Assembly (NCBI RefSeq): GCF_001719045.1
Contig: NZ_CP015423.1
Span: 4,401,501-4,465,500, forward strand
Source: Paenibacillus polymyxa
GTDB taxonomy: Bacteria > Bacillota > Bacilli > Paenibacillales > Paenibacillaceae
Length of the DNA stretch: 64,000 bases
Reading direction: 5' to 3'
The notes beneath the pieces were generated by a model. The model was not told where the DNA came from and searched no databases. It was given only the letters and a program-made list of their open reading frames with translations. Positions within the stretch are counted from its first letter, which is position 1; each line of letters opens with the position of its first letter. Shown here piece after piece: positions 53,479 through 63,323 of this stretch. Both the position numbers and the translations under genes were made by a program.

Positions 53479-53504
53479 AACCCTTGCGACGCAGGGGTTT
53501 TTGT
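53479..53504 (+). terminator. tRNA-Gly terminator
   Basis: AACCCTTG pairs with CAGGGGTT (one wobble), followed by TTTGTTTTG. A second imperfect hairpin with T-run lies at about 53532-53566. Confidence 0.7.
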
Positions 53505-53729
53505 TTTGTTTGGAGCTAGATAAATGCATTATAGCCGGGGTGCCGACGGGGTATCACGGCTTTTTGCGTTCTTACGAACTATTTTTACATTGCTGCACAA
53601 AAATAAAATATAAAATATTTAGCTTAGATGCTATAAATAAACAGATAAAAAGAACTATTTACCAATTACTAAAAAATATGTATAGTCGGATTGTCGGGAT
53701 TTAACTTAAAAAAGGATGGTGTAGCTGCA

Positions 53730-54770
53730 ATGAGGAAAATTTCTTTTCTGTTTTTAGCATTAACTTTGATGCTGTTTACTTTTTCTGCAAGTTCTACGTT
53801 CGCCGCTGCTGATTTTCCAAATACGTCGACGAATGGAATGACTGGTTTTGCCGGACAGGCTAAAAGTGAAAATGGAGCTGCAAAGCCTGCCACAACGGGG
53901 GGAAAAGGCGGTCAGGTCATTTATATCAATAATCTAAACGATTTGAAAAACCAGTTAGGGGATTCAACTCCTAAAATTCTGGTAATCGAAAAAAATATTT
54001 CTGCCTCCTCTAAAACCGTGGTCAACATTGGTTCCAACAAATCACTCATTGGTTCTTACGCGCAACACAAGCTGGTTAACATTCATTTGAAAACAACAAA
54101 TAATTCGGGAAATGTGATCTTTCAAAATTTAACTTTTGAGCACAGTGCCAACATTAACGGTAACGATGACATTCAACTTTATCTCACTGCAGGTACAAAT
54201 TATTGGATTGATCATGTTACATTTGCAGGTCACAGTTATAATGCGAATGGCTCGGATCTGGACAAACTTTTGTACATAGGCCAATCGGCTGATTATGTAA
54301 CCATTAGTAACTCCAAATTTGCTAATCATAAATATGGTCTCATTTTGGGATACCCTGATGATGGCAATAAAAATTATGATGGCATGCCCCATATCACGAT
54401 CGCCAATAATTACTTTGAAAACTTACTTGTACGTGGCCCAGGGCTTATGAGATATGGATATTTTCATGTTAAAAATAATTATATTAATAATTTCCAGCTT
54501 GCTTACACCATTGCTACGAATGCAAGAATCTATTCTGAGTACAACTACTTTGGAAAAGGTAGTGAAAAGGGCGGTATTCTTGATGATAAAGCCAATGGCG
54601 AGTTTAAAGATGTGGGGAGTTTTCCCGCCATCAACAACCAAAAATCGCGTGTAACCAGCTGGAATCCAAGCAAAAACTATAGCTATCAGGTTCAGACTCC
54701 TGAATATACTAAAGAGTTTGTAACGAAATATGCAGGTTCGTCCAATACAACTTTGGTATTTGGAAAATAA
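53730..54770 (+). CDS. pelA: Secreted pectate lyase, polysaccharide lyase family 1
   Basis: The product is 346 aa from ATG 53730 ([20 protein letters not shown]), giving a Sec signal peptide with cleavage near TFAAA; the frame from 53691 would add 13 residues in front. The PL1 beta-helix is seen in repeated Asn-rich strands: [27 protein letters not shown] with the calcium-site region, [23 protein letters not shown], and [21 protein letters not shown] holding the catalytic Arg region RxPxxR-like. It cleaves polygalacturonate outside the cell. It is monocistronic, next to tRNA-Gly. Confidence 0.9.
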   Translation: MRKISFLFLALTLMLFTFSASSTFAAADFPNTSTNGMTGFAGQAKSENGAAKPATTGGKGGQVIYINNLNDLKNQLGDSTPKILVIEKNISASSKTVVNIGSNKSLIGSYAQHKLVNIHLKTTNNSGNVIFQNLTFEHSANINGNDDIQLYLTAGTNYWIDHVTFAGHSYNANGSDLDKLLYIGQSADYVTISNSKFANHKYGLILGYPDDGNKNYDGMPHITIANNYFENLLVRGPGLMRYGYFHVKNNYINNFQLAYTIATNARIYSEYNYFGKGSEKGGILDDKANGEFKDVGSFPAINNQKSRVTSWNPSKNYSYQVQTPEYTKEFVTKYAGSSNTTLVFGK

Positions 54771-54780
54771 CGCGGGTTAT

Positions 54781-54808
54781 TTGCAAATGTGCTGTGATCT
54801 GCTATACT
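54781..54808 (+). promoter_or_regulatory. Promoter of the ABC-F leader
   Basis: TTGCAA (54781-54786), 16 nt, TATACT (54803-54808). Start is expected near 54815, leaving a 320-nt leader before the ABC-F gene. Confidence 0.7.
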
Positions 54809-54814
54809 GACTGC

Positions 54815-55090
54815 AAGTAAGTATCCCATGAAAAGGAAGGTAACCATACGTCCGATGAAGTAAGCACACTGATTTTCCCACTTAACTGCACAGTTACTGG
54901 CAGGCGGCTGTAAGCTGCAACGGGAGAAGTGTGTCTGAAAATGAATGTAGGGACGTATGCGTTTATTCCGGAACGGGATTTGGCTTATTCGTTTACGGTT
55001 TATTTTTATAAGCGTATGTTCTGAGACGATTCATAACAGTCATTCTATATTCCTTGTATGCAAGCCGTAGCCTTCTGCGGCTTTTTTTAT
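54815..55090 (+). promoter_or_regulatory. Structured attenuator leader of the ABC-F gene
   Basis: Nested stems are visible: CATACGTCC (54845) with GGACGTATG (54951), CACACT (54865) with AGTGTG, and TTCCC with GGGAG. A small ORF (54941-55024) overlaps the outer stem's 3' arm. A rho-independent terminator, AAGCCGTAG/CTGCGGCTT plus seven T (55062-55088), stands just before the resistance gene. Ribosome stalling on the small ORF would be expected to alter the folding and allow read-through. Confidence 0.7.
54941..55024 (+). CDS. Leader peptide (27 aa) of the ABC-F attenuator
   Basis: From ATG 54941 the frame encodes MNVGTYAFIPERD, then an aromatic-rich second half ending VYFYKRMF before TGA. In-frame GTG 54929 lies next to GGGAG and could be an alternative start. 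The stop comes 37 nt before the terminator stem. Such uORFs precede many macrolide/lincosamide/pleuromutilin ABC-F genes in Firmicutes, where a stalled ribosome relieves termination. The role is inferred from arrangement. Confidence 0.55.
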   Translation: MNVGTYAFIPERDLAYSFTVYFYKRMF

Positions 55091-55133
55091 TGCTTCCGGG
55101 GTCAAAAAACCGGACTGGGAAAGGATGATCGGT

Positions 55134-56984
55134 ATGAGAACGATTTTACGTATTCGCAATGTAGTAAAGGATTGGAACGGGACATCTTTATTTGAGAATG
55201 TGTCGTTGGATGTGATGGAAGGAGAACGGCTCGCACTGTTTGGAAGAAATGGAGCAGGTAAGACGACGCTATTGCGAATATTGCTGGGAGATGAAGCGCC
55301 AACCTCTGGTCAAGTAGAGCATGATTTGCCACTGGAAGAGCGGGGCTGGCTGAAGCAGCAGGATACGGTGGATTGGTCTCGAACCGCACTGGAGGCCGCA
55401 CAGCAGGCCAGCCCTCGGCATTGGCTTCTCAAGCAAGCGTTGGGACAGCTGGAAGCTGACCTAGCCAATGCTGGGAAGGATATGGAGAATCATCTGGAGC
55501 GTTACGGCGAGCTGATGGATGAATACGAACGCCTGCAAGGCTTTGCCTGGGAGTCTGAGGTGGAAAAGGCGCTCACTCGAATGGGAATGCCTGTCCAGAC
55601 GTGGTCCATTGCTTATGGTGACCTGAGTGGCGGACAGAAGACGAGAGTGCGATTAGCGGGACTCATGGTCAGGCAGCCGAAGCTGCTGGTGCTGGATGAG
55701 CCGACCAACCATTTGGATGCCGAAAGCTTGCTTTGGCTGGAGCAGTGGCTGTCCACGTATCCGGGAACACTGCTGTTTGTATCGCATGACAGAGCCTTTT
55801 TGGATCGGGTGGCTACGAGTATAGTTGAGCTCACATCGACAGGTATTGGGCGCTATAAAGGCGGCTATAAGGAATATAAAGCGCAAAAGGAGCGAGAACT
55901 GCGAGAGCAGGAAGCCAACTATCGGAAGCAGGAGCTGGCGAAACAGGCGCTGGAGGAAACGATTCGAAATTACAGGGAATGGTTTCATCAGGCGCATCGT
56001 GGCGCATCCAAGGTTGAGATGGCCGTTACGCAGAGCTTTTATAAGGCCAAGGCTAAAAAGAATATTTCCCGTTACCATGCGAAGGAGAAGGAACTGGAGC
56101 GACTGGAAGCCAATAGAGTAGAGCAACCGCGTGAGGCTGCGTCTTTGCACATGAAATTAAGTGACAGCGGGTTTCAGGCAAAATATTTGCTGCGTGCTGA
56201 GCAGGTTGACTTTAGCTACGACGACCGTATCATTGTGAAAAATCTAAATCTGATCGTTGCACGTGGAGACCGTCTGGCTGTTCGGGGGCCCAATGGAATT
56301 GGTAAAACCACGCTGCTTCGGTTATTAACAGGTCAACTGGAGCCGCAGACAGGAAAAATCACAACCAACCCACAGTTGAACATCGGATATTTTTCACAGG
56401 AGCTGGAGCAGCTTCCGGAGGATCAAACGTTGCTGGACAGTCTGCTTGTACTCCCGACGATGACTCAAACAGAAGCGAGAACGGTGTTGGGCTGCTTTCT
56501 TTTTGCGAAAGAGGACGTATTTAAAAGGATCGGGACACTCAGTATGGGAGAAAAATGCAGGGTAGCTTTTCTGCGTCTGTACTTTAGTGGAGCCAATCTG
56601 CTGGTGCTGGATGAACCCACGAATTATTTTGACATTGAAACCCGTGAAATTGTAGAGGATTCTTTGCGCAACTATGATGGAGCACTGGTGCTCGTCTCAC
56701 ATGATCGGGAGCTGGTGAGGTGCACGGCAACTCGGTTACTGGATATGAAGCCGGGGGGCGGATATGAAATCTATGAGGGGACAGCTGACGAAAAGCAAGA
56801 AGATGAGCGGAGCCGTCAACGGGAGCCAGAAGACCAGGAGCGGCGTGAGGAACGGCTTCGATTACAATTGCGTCTTACAGAGTTGATGGGAATGACGGGC
56901 ACGAATGACGAAAACGAGAAGTTGTTGAGCGAAATCAGGCGCATTCGTGCAAATCTGGAGCGGTTGGATGATCTCGATATCTAA
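55134..56984 (+). CDS. ABC-F protein, probable antibiotic resistance (ribosome protection)
   Basis: The product is 616 aa from ATG 55134 (MRTILRIRNVVKDWNGT), 9 nt after AAGG; ATG 55125 is too near the ribosome site. There is no membrane domain. NBD1: Walker A GRNGAGKTT, signature LSGGQKTRVRLAG, Walker B LLVLDEPTNHLDAES. A long linker helix pair (residues 235-330, KEYKAQKERELREQEANYRKQ) is the ribosome-entering P-site-tRNA-interaction region. NBD2: GPNGIGKTT, LSMGEKCRVAF, LLVLDEPTNYFDIET. The C-terminus is a charged coiled coil. A leader with terminator points to antibiotic-induced expression. Confidence 0.85.
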   Translation: MRTILRIRNVVKDWNGTSLFENVSLDVMEGERLALFGRNGAGKTTLLRILLGDEAPTSGQVEHDLPLEERGWLKQQDTVDWSRTALEAAQQASPRHWLLKQALGQLEADLANAGKDMENHLERYGELMDEYERLQGFAWESEVEKALTRMGMPVQTWSIAYGDLSGGQKTRVRLAGLMVRQPKLLVLDEPTNHLDAESLLWLEQWLSTYPGTLLFVSHDRAFLDRVATSIVELTSTGIGRYKGGYKEYKAQKERELREQEANYRKQELAKQALEETIRNYREWFHQAHRGASKVEMAVTQSFYKAKAKKNISRYHAKEKELERLEANRVEQPREAASLHMKLSDSGFQAKYLLRAEQVDFSYDDRIIVKNLNLIVARGDRLAVRGPNGIGKTTLLRLLTGQLEPQTGKITTNPQLNIGYFSQELEQLPEDQTLLDSLLVLPTMTQTEARTVLGCFLFAKEDVFKRIGTLSMGEKCRVAFLRLYFSGANLLVLDEPTNYFDIETREIVEDSLRNYDGALVLVSHDRELVRCTATRLLDMKPGGGYEIYEGTADEKQEDERSRQREPEDQERREERLRLQLRLTELMGMTGTNDENEKLLSEIRRIRANLERLDDLDI

Positions 56985-57006
56985 AGAAATGAAACGTATG
57001 CCCTGC

Positions 57007-57035
57007 TTGCCAAAGCGCGGTAGTTTGCATATAAT
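57007..57035 (+). promoter_or_regulatory. Promoter of pheST
   Basis: TTGCCA (57007-57012), 17 nt, TATAAT (57030-57035). Confidence 0.8.
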
Positions 57036-57041
57036 AATGAA

Positions 57042-57389
57042 CAATAGTTCGAATTTTTGAAAATGTCTTGATGGAGAAGAGTAGACAGTGTCCGATTGAA
57101 CAGGGAGGAAGCGCCGTAGGATTGAGAGCGTTTCTGCAAATACTGGGCTGTTGAAGTTCGCTCCGGAGCAGTTCCTTGAACCTCAGACGCCATGTGAATG
57201 GCGAATGTGCAAGTAGGGGATACCGGTTCACGACCGTTACAACGTGTAGAGCGAGACGATGATGCATAGCATGAAAATCACCTGTAACTAGTTGCCGTAA
57301 GGCAGAATGCTGGGTGAGCTGAGCTTATTGTCTAACGAGGGTGGTACCACGGTCTTTTCGTCCCTTACCGGGAGAAAAGACCTTTTTTT
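57042..57389 (+). ncRNA. T-box leader of pheS-pheT
   Basis: The T-box core AACGAGGGTGGTACCACGG (57334-57352) precedes the terminator GGTCTTTTC...GAGAAAAGACC plus seven T (57351-57389). A TTC (Phe) triplet at 57157-57159 lies in the expected Stem I region (GAAGTTCGCTCC), consistent with reading tRNA-Phe. Confidence 0.93.
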
Positions 57390-57433
57390 GTTGTCTGAAA
57401 AGCTGGAAATGAAGAAAGGGGACTGAACAGGCG

Positions 57434-58465
57434 ATGAGCGAAACCATCCAAATGAAGGAACATTTGCTGGCCTTGAAGGAAGAAGCACTGGAAGTATTGG
57501 AGAAGGTGGCAACACCCAAGGAGCTGGCTGATTTACGGGTCAAATATTCGGGGAAAAAGGGCGCATTGACTGAAATCTTGCGCGGTATGGGCAAGCTGAG
57601 CGCGGAAGAGCGTCCAGTTGTTGGACAGGTAGCTAATGAGGTGCGCGAGGCGATTGAAGAAGTCGTTAACCGTAAGCAGGACGAGTTCACGAAAGCAGAA
57701 ACAAATGAGCGTTTGCAAGCGGAAAAGATCGACGTTACGCTGCCTGGACGCGCGTTGCCGCAAGGTGGACTGCACCCGCTCAACAAAGTGATTGAGCAAA
57801 TCGAGGATATTTTTACAGGTATGGGCTATCGAGTGGCTGAAGGTCCACAGGCAGAGACGGATTATTATAACTTCGAAGCATTGAACCTGCCTAAAAATCA
57901 CCCAGCACGGGATATGCAGGATTCATTTTATCTGACTGAGGATCTGTTGATGCGTACCCATACGTCACCGGTTCAGATTCGTGCAATGGAAGCGATGAAG
58001 GGCGAAACGCCTATTAAGGTTATCTGTCCGGGTACGGTTTTCCGACGTGATGATGACGATGCAACGCATTCTTTTCAATTCCACCAAATTGAAGGGCTTG
58101 TCATTGGAAAAGACATTCGTATGAGTGATTTGAAAGGAACCTTACTTCAATTTGCACGCGAAATGTTCGGAGAATCGACCGAAATCCGTTTGCGCCCAAG
58201 CTTCTTTCCGTTCACAGAGCCGAGCGCTGAAGTAGACGTGACTTTTGTGAAGAAAAATGGCGAGCGTGTATGGATTGAAATTTTAGGCTGTGGCATGGTC
58301 CATCCGAAAGTGTTGGAGATGGGCGGTTTTGATCCCGAGGTGTACAGCGGCTTTGCATTCGGTATGGGTGTAGAGCGGATTGCTATATTGAAATACGGTA
58401 TCGACGATATTCGCCATTTTTATAACAGTGACCTGTCGTTCCTGAAACAGTTTGCGCGTCAATAA
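57434..58465 (+). CDS. pheS: Phenylalanine-tRNA ligase alpha subunit
   Basis: The product is 343 aa; GAAAGGGG is 17 nt and TGAACAGGCG nearer to ATG. The N-terminal coiled coil (residues 1-85, [18 protein letters not shown]) binds tRNA. The class II catalytic core shows motif 2 [26 protein letters not shown], and the Phe pocket and motif 3 in [15 protein letters not shown] and [20 protein letters not shown]. It charges tRNA-Phe together with PheT, 28 nt downstream. Under T-box control. Confidence 0.97.
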   Translation: MSETIQMKEHLLALKEEALEVLEKVATPKELADLRVKYSGKKGALTEILRGMGKLSAEERPVVGQVANEVREAIEEVVNRKQDEFTKAETNERLQAEKIDVTLPGRALPQGGLHPLNKVIEQIEDIFTGMGYRVAEGPQAETDYYNFEALNLPKNHPARDMQDSFYLTEDLLMRTHTSPVQIRAMEAMKGETPIKVICPGTVFRRDDDDATHSFQFHQIEGLVIGKDIRMSDLKGTLLQFAREMFGESTEIRLRPSFFPFTEPSAEVDVTFVKKNGERVWIEILGCGMVHPKVLEMGGFDPEVYSGFAFGMGVERIAILKYGIDDIRHFYNSDLSFLKQFARQ

Positions 58466-58493
58466 ACAACTATATCAAGGGAAGTGAACCCAT

Positions 58494-60941
58494 ATGAAAG
58501 TATCATTCGAGTGGCTGTCCGATTATGTATCGCTGGATCAGGTAAGCGCGGAGGATCTAGCAGAGAAAATCACCCGTTCGGGCATAGAAATTGATGAGGT
58601 CGAGCAGCGCAATCAAGGAATTACTGGTGTCGTTGTCGGCTATGTTAAAAGCAAGGAAAAGCATCCAGATGCTGATAAGCTGAATGTATGTATTGTCGAT
58701 GCAGGTCTTGAGGAAGATCTGCAAATCGTGTGTGGTGCTAAAAACGTGGATGCAGGTCAAAAGGTTCCTGTTGCAGTTGTAGGTGCAAAGTTGCCGGGAG
58801 ATTTCCACATTAAAAAGGCCAAGCTACGTGGTGTTGTATCCATGGGCATGATCTGCTCGGCCAAAGAACTGGGCATGAATGACAAGCTGCTTCCAAAGGA
58901 ATTGCAAGAAGGTATTTTGGTGCTGCCTGAGGATGCTGAAATTGGTATGCCAATTACGAAGCTGCTGGCGCTGGATGATCAGGTGCTGGATTTTGATCTG
59001 ACACCCAACCGTTCGGATTGCCTGAGCATGCACGGAGCAGCATATGAAGTGAGTGCGATTCTGGGACGTGACATTTCGCTGGCTGACCCGGCTAAGGATC
59101 TGGTTGAAATTAGCGATGCAGCGGCAGATCATCTGTCTGTGAAGGTAGATACTCCTGAACTGTGTACGCACTATGCGGCCCGTTATATCACAGGTGTAAA
59201 AGTGGGGGCTTCCCCGTTATGGATTCAAAACCGTCTGATGGCGGCAGGTGTTCGTCCGATCAACAACATCGTAGATATTACGAACTACGTCATGCTGGAA
59301 TACGGTCAGCCGTTGCATGCTTTTGATGCGGATAAGCTGGAAAATGGAAATATTGAAGTTCGACTCGCTCGTGCAGGCGAAACATTGATTACACTTGACG
59401 ATCAGGAGCGTAAGTTGGAGCCGCATATGCTGCTGATTACAGACGGTGTGAAACCCATTGCATTGGCAGGCGTGATGGGTGGAGCCAATTCCGAGGTTAC
59501 GGATGCGACGGTCAGCATTGCGCTGGAATCTGCCAAGTTTGACGGCGGTACAGTTCGCAAAACATCCCGTCAACTTGGACTGCGTTCGGAAGCAAGTCTG
59601 CGTTTTGAAAAAGAGGTTGATCCAGGCGCTGTTGTGCCTGCTGTGAATCGTGCAGCTGCGCTGATTCAGCGTTATGCGGGAGGCACTGTACACCAGGGCA
59701 TCGTAGAATCAGCGTCTGCAAAAGCTGAAAACCGCATTATCAAGCTGTCGCTAGATAAAATAAACCGATATTTGGGAACCGAACTGTCGCTGCTTGAGGT
59801 GAAAACGATTTTCGGTAGACTTCATTTCGGATGTGGCGACGTAGAGCAAGGGGTACTGGAAATTCAAGTTCCTACACGCCGTGGAGATATTACCATTGAC
59901 GTGGACTTAATCGAAGAGGTAGCTCGTCTGTATGGTTACGACAATATCCCGACCACGCCGATTGAAGGTCCTACAACTCCGGGAGCTTTGACAGCATCGC
60001 AATCATTGCGTCGCTCCCTGCGCAGATTGCTGGCTCATGGTGGTTGGCAGGAGACGATCAGTTACTCTTTTGTACATCCGCAAAGTACAGGGTTATTTAA
60101 TGCCCTGACAGAAGGTAGCCATCCGGTACGTTTGGCTATGCCTATGAGTGAAGACCGTAGTGTTTTGCGTACGAGTATCATTCCACAGATGCTGGATACA
60201 GCAGTGTACAACATGAATCGCAAGCAAGACAATCTGGCGATTTTTGAGATGGGAACGGTATTTTATACAGAGGAACAAACATTAACCCGTCAGCCGCAGG
60301 AAATTCAAGTGCTTAGTCTACTGCTGACTGGGGTACGCCGTGAAAAACAATGGAATATTGGTGCTGAAAAGGTTGATTTCTTTGATATTAAAGGCGCGCT
60401 TGAAACGGTGTTTGACTATTTCGGATTGAGTGCCAGCATTCGTTATGTGGCTGACCAACCACAAAGCTACCATCCGGGCCGTTCCGCTTCGGTATGGCTG
60501 GATGTGAATGGAAACTCCCAACGGATCGGTACCATTGGGCAGATTCATCCGGAGCTGCAACAATCTTATGGGCTGAACGATACGTATGTAGCGGAAATTG
60601 CGTTGCAACAGGTCGTTGAACACGCCAACTCTCATATTCAGTTCAGAGAGCTGGCTCGCTTCCCATCCGTGGAACGTGACATTGCCCTCGTGGTGAATAA
60701 AGACGTTGAGGCAGGTGAACTGCTTCGTGTTATTCACGCTGCAGGCGGAGAGCTGTTGCAGGATGCACGAGTGTTTGATGTATTTACAGGCAGTAAGCTT
60801 GGTGAAGATAAGAAGAGCGTAGCTATCTCTCTGACCTATCGTCATTGGGAACATACGTTGACGGATGAAGAGATCAATGCGGCGCATACTCCTGTCGTTA
60901 CGTCTCTGGAACAAACTTTTGGAGCGGAATTGAGAAAGTAG
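58494..60941 (+). CDS. pheT: Phenylalanine-tRNA ligase beta subunit
   Basis: The product is 815 aa with AAGGGAAG 10 nt before ATG. Domains in order: N-terminal EMAP/tRNA-binding OB domain (VVVGYVKSKEKHPDADKLNVCIVD), B3/4 editing domain (NNIVDITNYVMLEYGQPLHAFDADKL), B5 (RGDITIDVDLIEEVARLYGYDNIP), a catalytic-like core, and the C-terminal anticodon-binding FDX-ACB domain (RFPSVERDIALVVNKDVEAG). It edits mischarged Tyr-tRNA-Phe. The operon ends at the terminator at 60955. Confidence 0.97.
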   Translation: MKVSFEWLSDYVSLDQVSAEDLAEKITRSGIEIDEVEQRNQGITGVVVGYVKSKEKHPDADKLNVCIVDAGLEEDLQIVCGAKNVDAGQKVPVAVVGAKLPGDFHIKKAKLRGVVSMGMICSAKELGMNDKLLPKELQEGILVLPEDAEIGMPITKLLALDDQVLDFDLTPNRSDCLSMHGAAYEVSAILGRDISLADPAKDLVEISDAAADHLSVKVDTPELCTHYAARYITGVKVGASPLWIQNRLMAAGVRPINNIVDITNYVMLEYGQPLHAFDADKLENGNIEVRLARAGETLITLDDQERKLEPHMLLITDGVKPIALAGVMGGANSEVTDATVSIALESAKFDGGTVRKTSRQLGLRSEASLRFEKEVDPGAVVPAVNRAAALIQRYAGGTVHQGIVESASAKAENRIIKLSLDKINRYLGTELSLLEVKTIFGRLHFGCGDVEQGVLEIQVPTRRGDITIDVDLIEEVARLYGYDNIPTTPIEGPTTPGALTASQSLRRSLRRLLAHGGWQETISYSFVHPQSTGLFNALTEGSHPVRLAMPMSEDRSVLRTSIIPQMLDTAVYNMNRKQDNLAIFEMGTVFYTEEQTLTRQPQEIQVLSLLLTGVRREKQWNIGAEKVDFFDIKGALETVFDYFGLSASIRYVADQPQSYHPGRSASVWLDVNGNSQRIGTIGQIHPELQQSYGLNDTYVAEIALQQVVEHANSHIQFRELARFPSVERDIALVVNKDVEAGELLRVIHAAGGELLQDARVFDVFTGSKLGEDKKSVAISLTYRHWEHTLTDEEINAAHTPVVTSLEQTFGAELRK

Positions 60942-60954
60942 CAGGAAATGCGGG

Positions 60955-60998
60955 AAGCCGTATCGAATCTTAGTGACAGAGGTTCGATACGGCTTTTT
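60955..60998 (+). terminator. Terminator of pheST
   Basis: AAGCCGTATCGAA pairs with TTCGATACGGCTT, followed by a T-run. Confidence 0.9.
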
Positions 60999-61150
60999 GG
61001 CCTATCATCATAGAAGCTCTCTTACTCTGATATTTACCCGCTGCGGGGAAGCCGGACTAATAAGGTTGAACGCTTCACGGAAGGCGGGTTACCATAGTAC
61101 CGGACACACCTTAGAATCAACATATAGTAGTATTGAAGGAGGGCATAATT

Positions 61151-63175
61151 GTGACTACACCAGATCGTACTCGCGTCACTGTAGAGATCTACGGTACTTC
61201 TTATAAACTCGTCGGCAGCAATACCGATTATATGAAGCAGGTTGCCAATTACGTGGATGAGCGTATGCACAGCATTTCTCAAGCTCATTCGCGTCTGGAT
61301 ATGCCCCGAATTGCCGTGTTGGCTGCGGTTCATATGGCAGAAGAAGCTGTACAAATTCAGGAAATTCAGAGTCATATGAACCGCTTAGCAGCGGAACGAG
61401 CAGAGCTCCGGGGAGATCTGGCGCAACTCCAGACGGCTCTAGGGGAACAGCAGCAAAAAAATACAGATCTGCATCAATCTTTTATTCAACTAAAGGAAGA
61501 AAAGGAAGCAACGCAGAAGAAGCTGATGGAAACCGAATCTGTATCAGCCAAAGAGATTGCCCAATTGAAGGCAAAGCTGGAACAGCAGGAGAAAAAAGCG
61601 ACTGAACTTGAAAATGGACAAAAACAAGCTAAACGTGAATTGGAGGAGTCTCGTCAAGAAGCTTCTCGCAAGCTGAAAGAGCAGCAGGAGGCGGCTAATG
61701 CCCGTATCCGGCAAATAGAAGAGCAGATGAAGAAGGAAGTAGCTGAAGCGACTAAACAGGCTGAAGCCAAGCTGTCAGCTGCAGAGAAGACTCATCAGGA
61801 GCAAAAGCATATAGAACTGGACAAGCTGCGATCTGCTTTGCAGCAAGAGCATAGTAAGAAGGTAAGCGAATGGCAGACCAAGTGCTCAGGGCTGAATGAG
61901 CAGCTGGAGCAGGAACGTAAACAGGCTGAATTGGCGTTGAATGAAGAAAAGCTCCAGCATCAGGAAGCGCAGAAGCGAGCTGATGAAGCTGCACTGGAGC
62001 AGGAGATTCGGGTTGAGGAGCTTCAGGAACAATTAGAACAAGTACAAGCAGGCAGTACAGAGCTTGTTTCTCGTCTGGGAGAGGCTCAAGAACAAGCAAG
62101 AGTACTGAAGCAACAACAGTCCGAGCTGGAGTCTGTGCTGGAAACACAGCGACAGGCTGCGATAGAGCGAGAGCAGGCAGATACGCTTGCGCGTGAAGAA
62201 CTGCAAAGCCGATATGATCAATTAGAAGCTGAAGCCAAGGCTACGCAGCAGCAGACGGCTAAGCTGGAGGAAGAACAGCGGCGGATGCAGAAGCTGCTGG
62301 AGCAAGCTCACGTATCTTCTCGCAAGCTGCAAAGTGAGCTGGCTACGCTAGCTGAAAGCGAGAAGTCATGGAAGAAGCTTGCAGAAGAACGCCAGTTGGC
62401 AGTTGATGAGCTGGAGCTCTCCCTGCTGGAAGCACGTGAACAGAAGGAAGCGATACAGGAGCAATTACAGCACGCAGAGGCTGAGCTCGAAGCTATTAAT
62501 GATAAATTTGCTTCACAACAGCAACGGCTAGTTCAACTTGAAGCGAGAATCAAGGAGCTTTCACCTGAGCTGATTCGCGTTCAGGATGAGCTTGAGAAAG
62601 CCAAAGTCCGAGAGCAAGAGGGAGCTAAGGCGTATCAATCGCTTCAGGAGCAATATGGAAGCATGAAGAGCCGAGCTGGACAGCTGGAGCAGAATATTAA
62701 GCAGCTTCAACAGGAAGATCACGAACGGCGGAGTAAACTGGAACGTGCTGAGGAAGAATCTTTAGAGTGGCAACTTAAATACGATCAGTTGAAGGCAGAA
62801 GCGGAACGTCTGGAAGCTGAAGATGCTGCCCGTAAGGAAGAATTTGCATCTTGGGAACGGGAAATAGCGGTAACCGTTGAACAAAAGGAACAGCTTCAGG
62901 AGGAGACTCGTTTGGCGGTTGAAGCTGCCAAAACAGCGAAAGCTGAACAGCAGTCCATAGAGCAGGAACGAATGGCCTTGCAGTCTGAATTGGACGAAGT
63001 GGGTCAAAAATATGAAATGGCGGCGCATCAGCTTCGTCTGTTACAAGTACAACAGGACGTAGATCGGGAAAATACGGAGAAGATTTCTACAGAATTACGT
63101 CAATTACAGGAAGAATACACTAAACTTCAAACGGAGTACAATGAATGGATTGAACTTATCGAACAGGATCAGTAG
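61151..63175 (+). CDS. ZapA-domain protein fused to a very long coiled coil
   Basis: The product is 674 aa from GTG 61151, with AAGGAGGG 8 nt upstream. Residues 1-95 are a ZapA domain: TRVTVEIYGTSYKLVGSNTDYMKQVANYVDERM, then MPRIAVLAAVHMAEEAVQIQ. ZapA normally ends near 85-110 residues and cross-links FtsZ filaments. Here the helix continues without a stop for about 570 residues of Glu/Gln/Lys/Ala-rich heptads (LEQQEKKATELENGQKQAKR-like), without a further globular domain. The gene position between pheT and mutS2 is the usual zapA locus, so this is an extended orthologue. Full length is uninterrupted. Confidence 0.85.
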   Translation: MTTPDRTRVTVEIYGTSYKLVGSNTDYMKQVANYVDERMHSISQAHSRLDMPRIAVLAAVHMAEEAVQIQEIQSHMNRLAAERAELRGDLAQLQTALGEQQQKNTDLHQSFIQLKEEKEATQKKLMETESVSAKEIAQLKAKLEQQEKKATELENGQKQAKRELEESRQEASRKLKEQQEAANARIRQIEEQMKKEVAEATKQAEAKLSAAEKTHQEQKHIELDKLRSALQQEHSKKVSEWQTKCSGLNEQLEQERKQAELALNEEKLQHQEAQKRADEAALEQEIRVEELQEQLEQVQAGSTELVSRLGEAQEQARVLKQQQSELESVLETQRQAAIEREQADTLAREELQSRYDQLEAEAKATQQQTAKLEEEQRRMQKLLEQAHVSSRKLQSELATLAESEKSWKKLAEERQLAVDELELSLLEAREQKEAIQEQLQHAEAELEAINDKFASQQQRLVQLEARIKELSPELIRVQDELEKAKVREQEGAKAYQSLQEQYGSMKSRAGQLEQNIKQLQQEDHERRSKLERAEEESLEWQLKYDQLKAEAERLEAEDAARKEEFASWEREIAVTVEQKEQLQEETRLAVEAAKTAKAEQQSIEQERMALQSELDEVGQKYEMAAHQLRLLQVQQDVDRENTEKISTELRQLQEEYTKLQTEYNEWIELIEQDQ

Positions 63176-63196
63176 ATACGGATTAAAAATGTAAGG

Positions 63197-63236
63197 CAAT
63201 CCCCGGCTGCTCATCGCCGGGGATTGTTTGCTTTTG
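63197..63236 (+). terminator. Terminator of the zapA-like gene
   Basis: CAATCCCCGGC pairs with GCCGGGGATTG around a short loop, followed by TTTGCTTTTG. Confidence 0.85.
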
Positions 63237-63259
63237 TATCCACTCAGAGGTTATATGAC

Positions 63260-63306
63260 ACAAAGCTGTCCTTTGGCAGACGAAATCTGCTTCGGGACAG
63301 CTTTGT
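63260..63306 (-). terminator. Terminator-like hairpin of the yvlD-like gene
   Basis: ACAAAGCTGTCC pairs with GGGACAGCTTTGT; a smaller hairpin (GCAGA/TCTGC) sits in the loop. On the reverse strand only TTTGTGT follows. Confidence 0.55.
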
Positions 63307-63323
63307 CGGGAGTTCTATTGAAG

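Noticed and set aside
53402..53704. Open frame running through tRNA-Gly and its terminators
   Set aside because: It translates the tRNA itself and hairpins; the composition is not protein-like.
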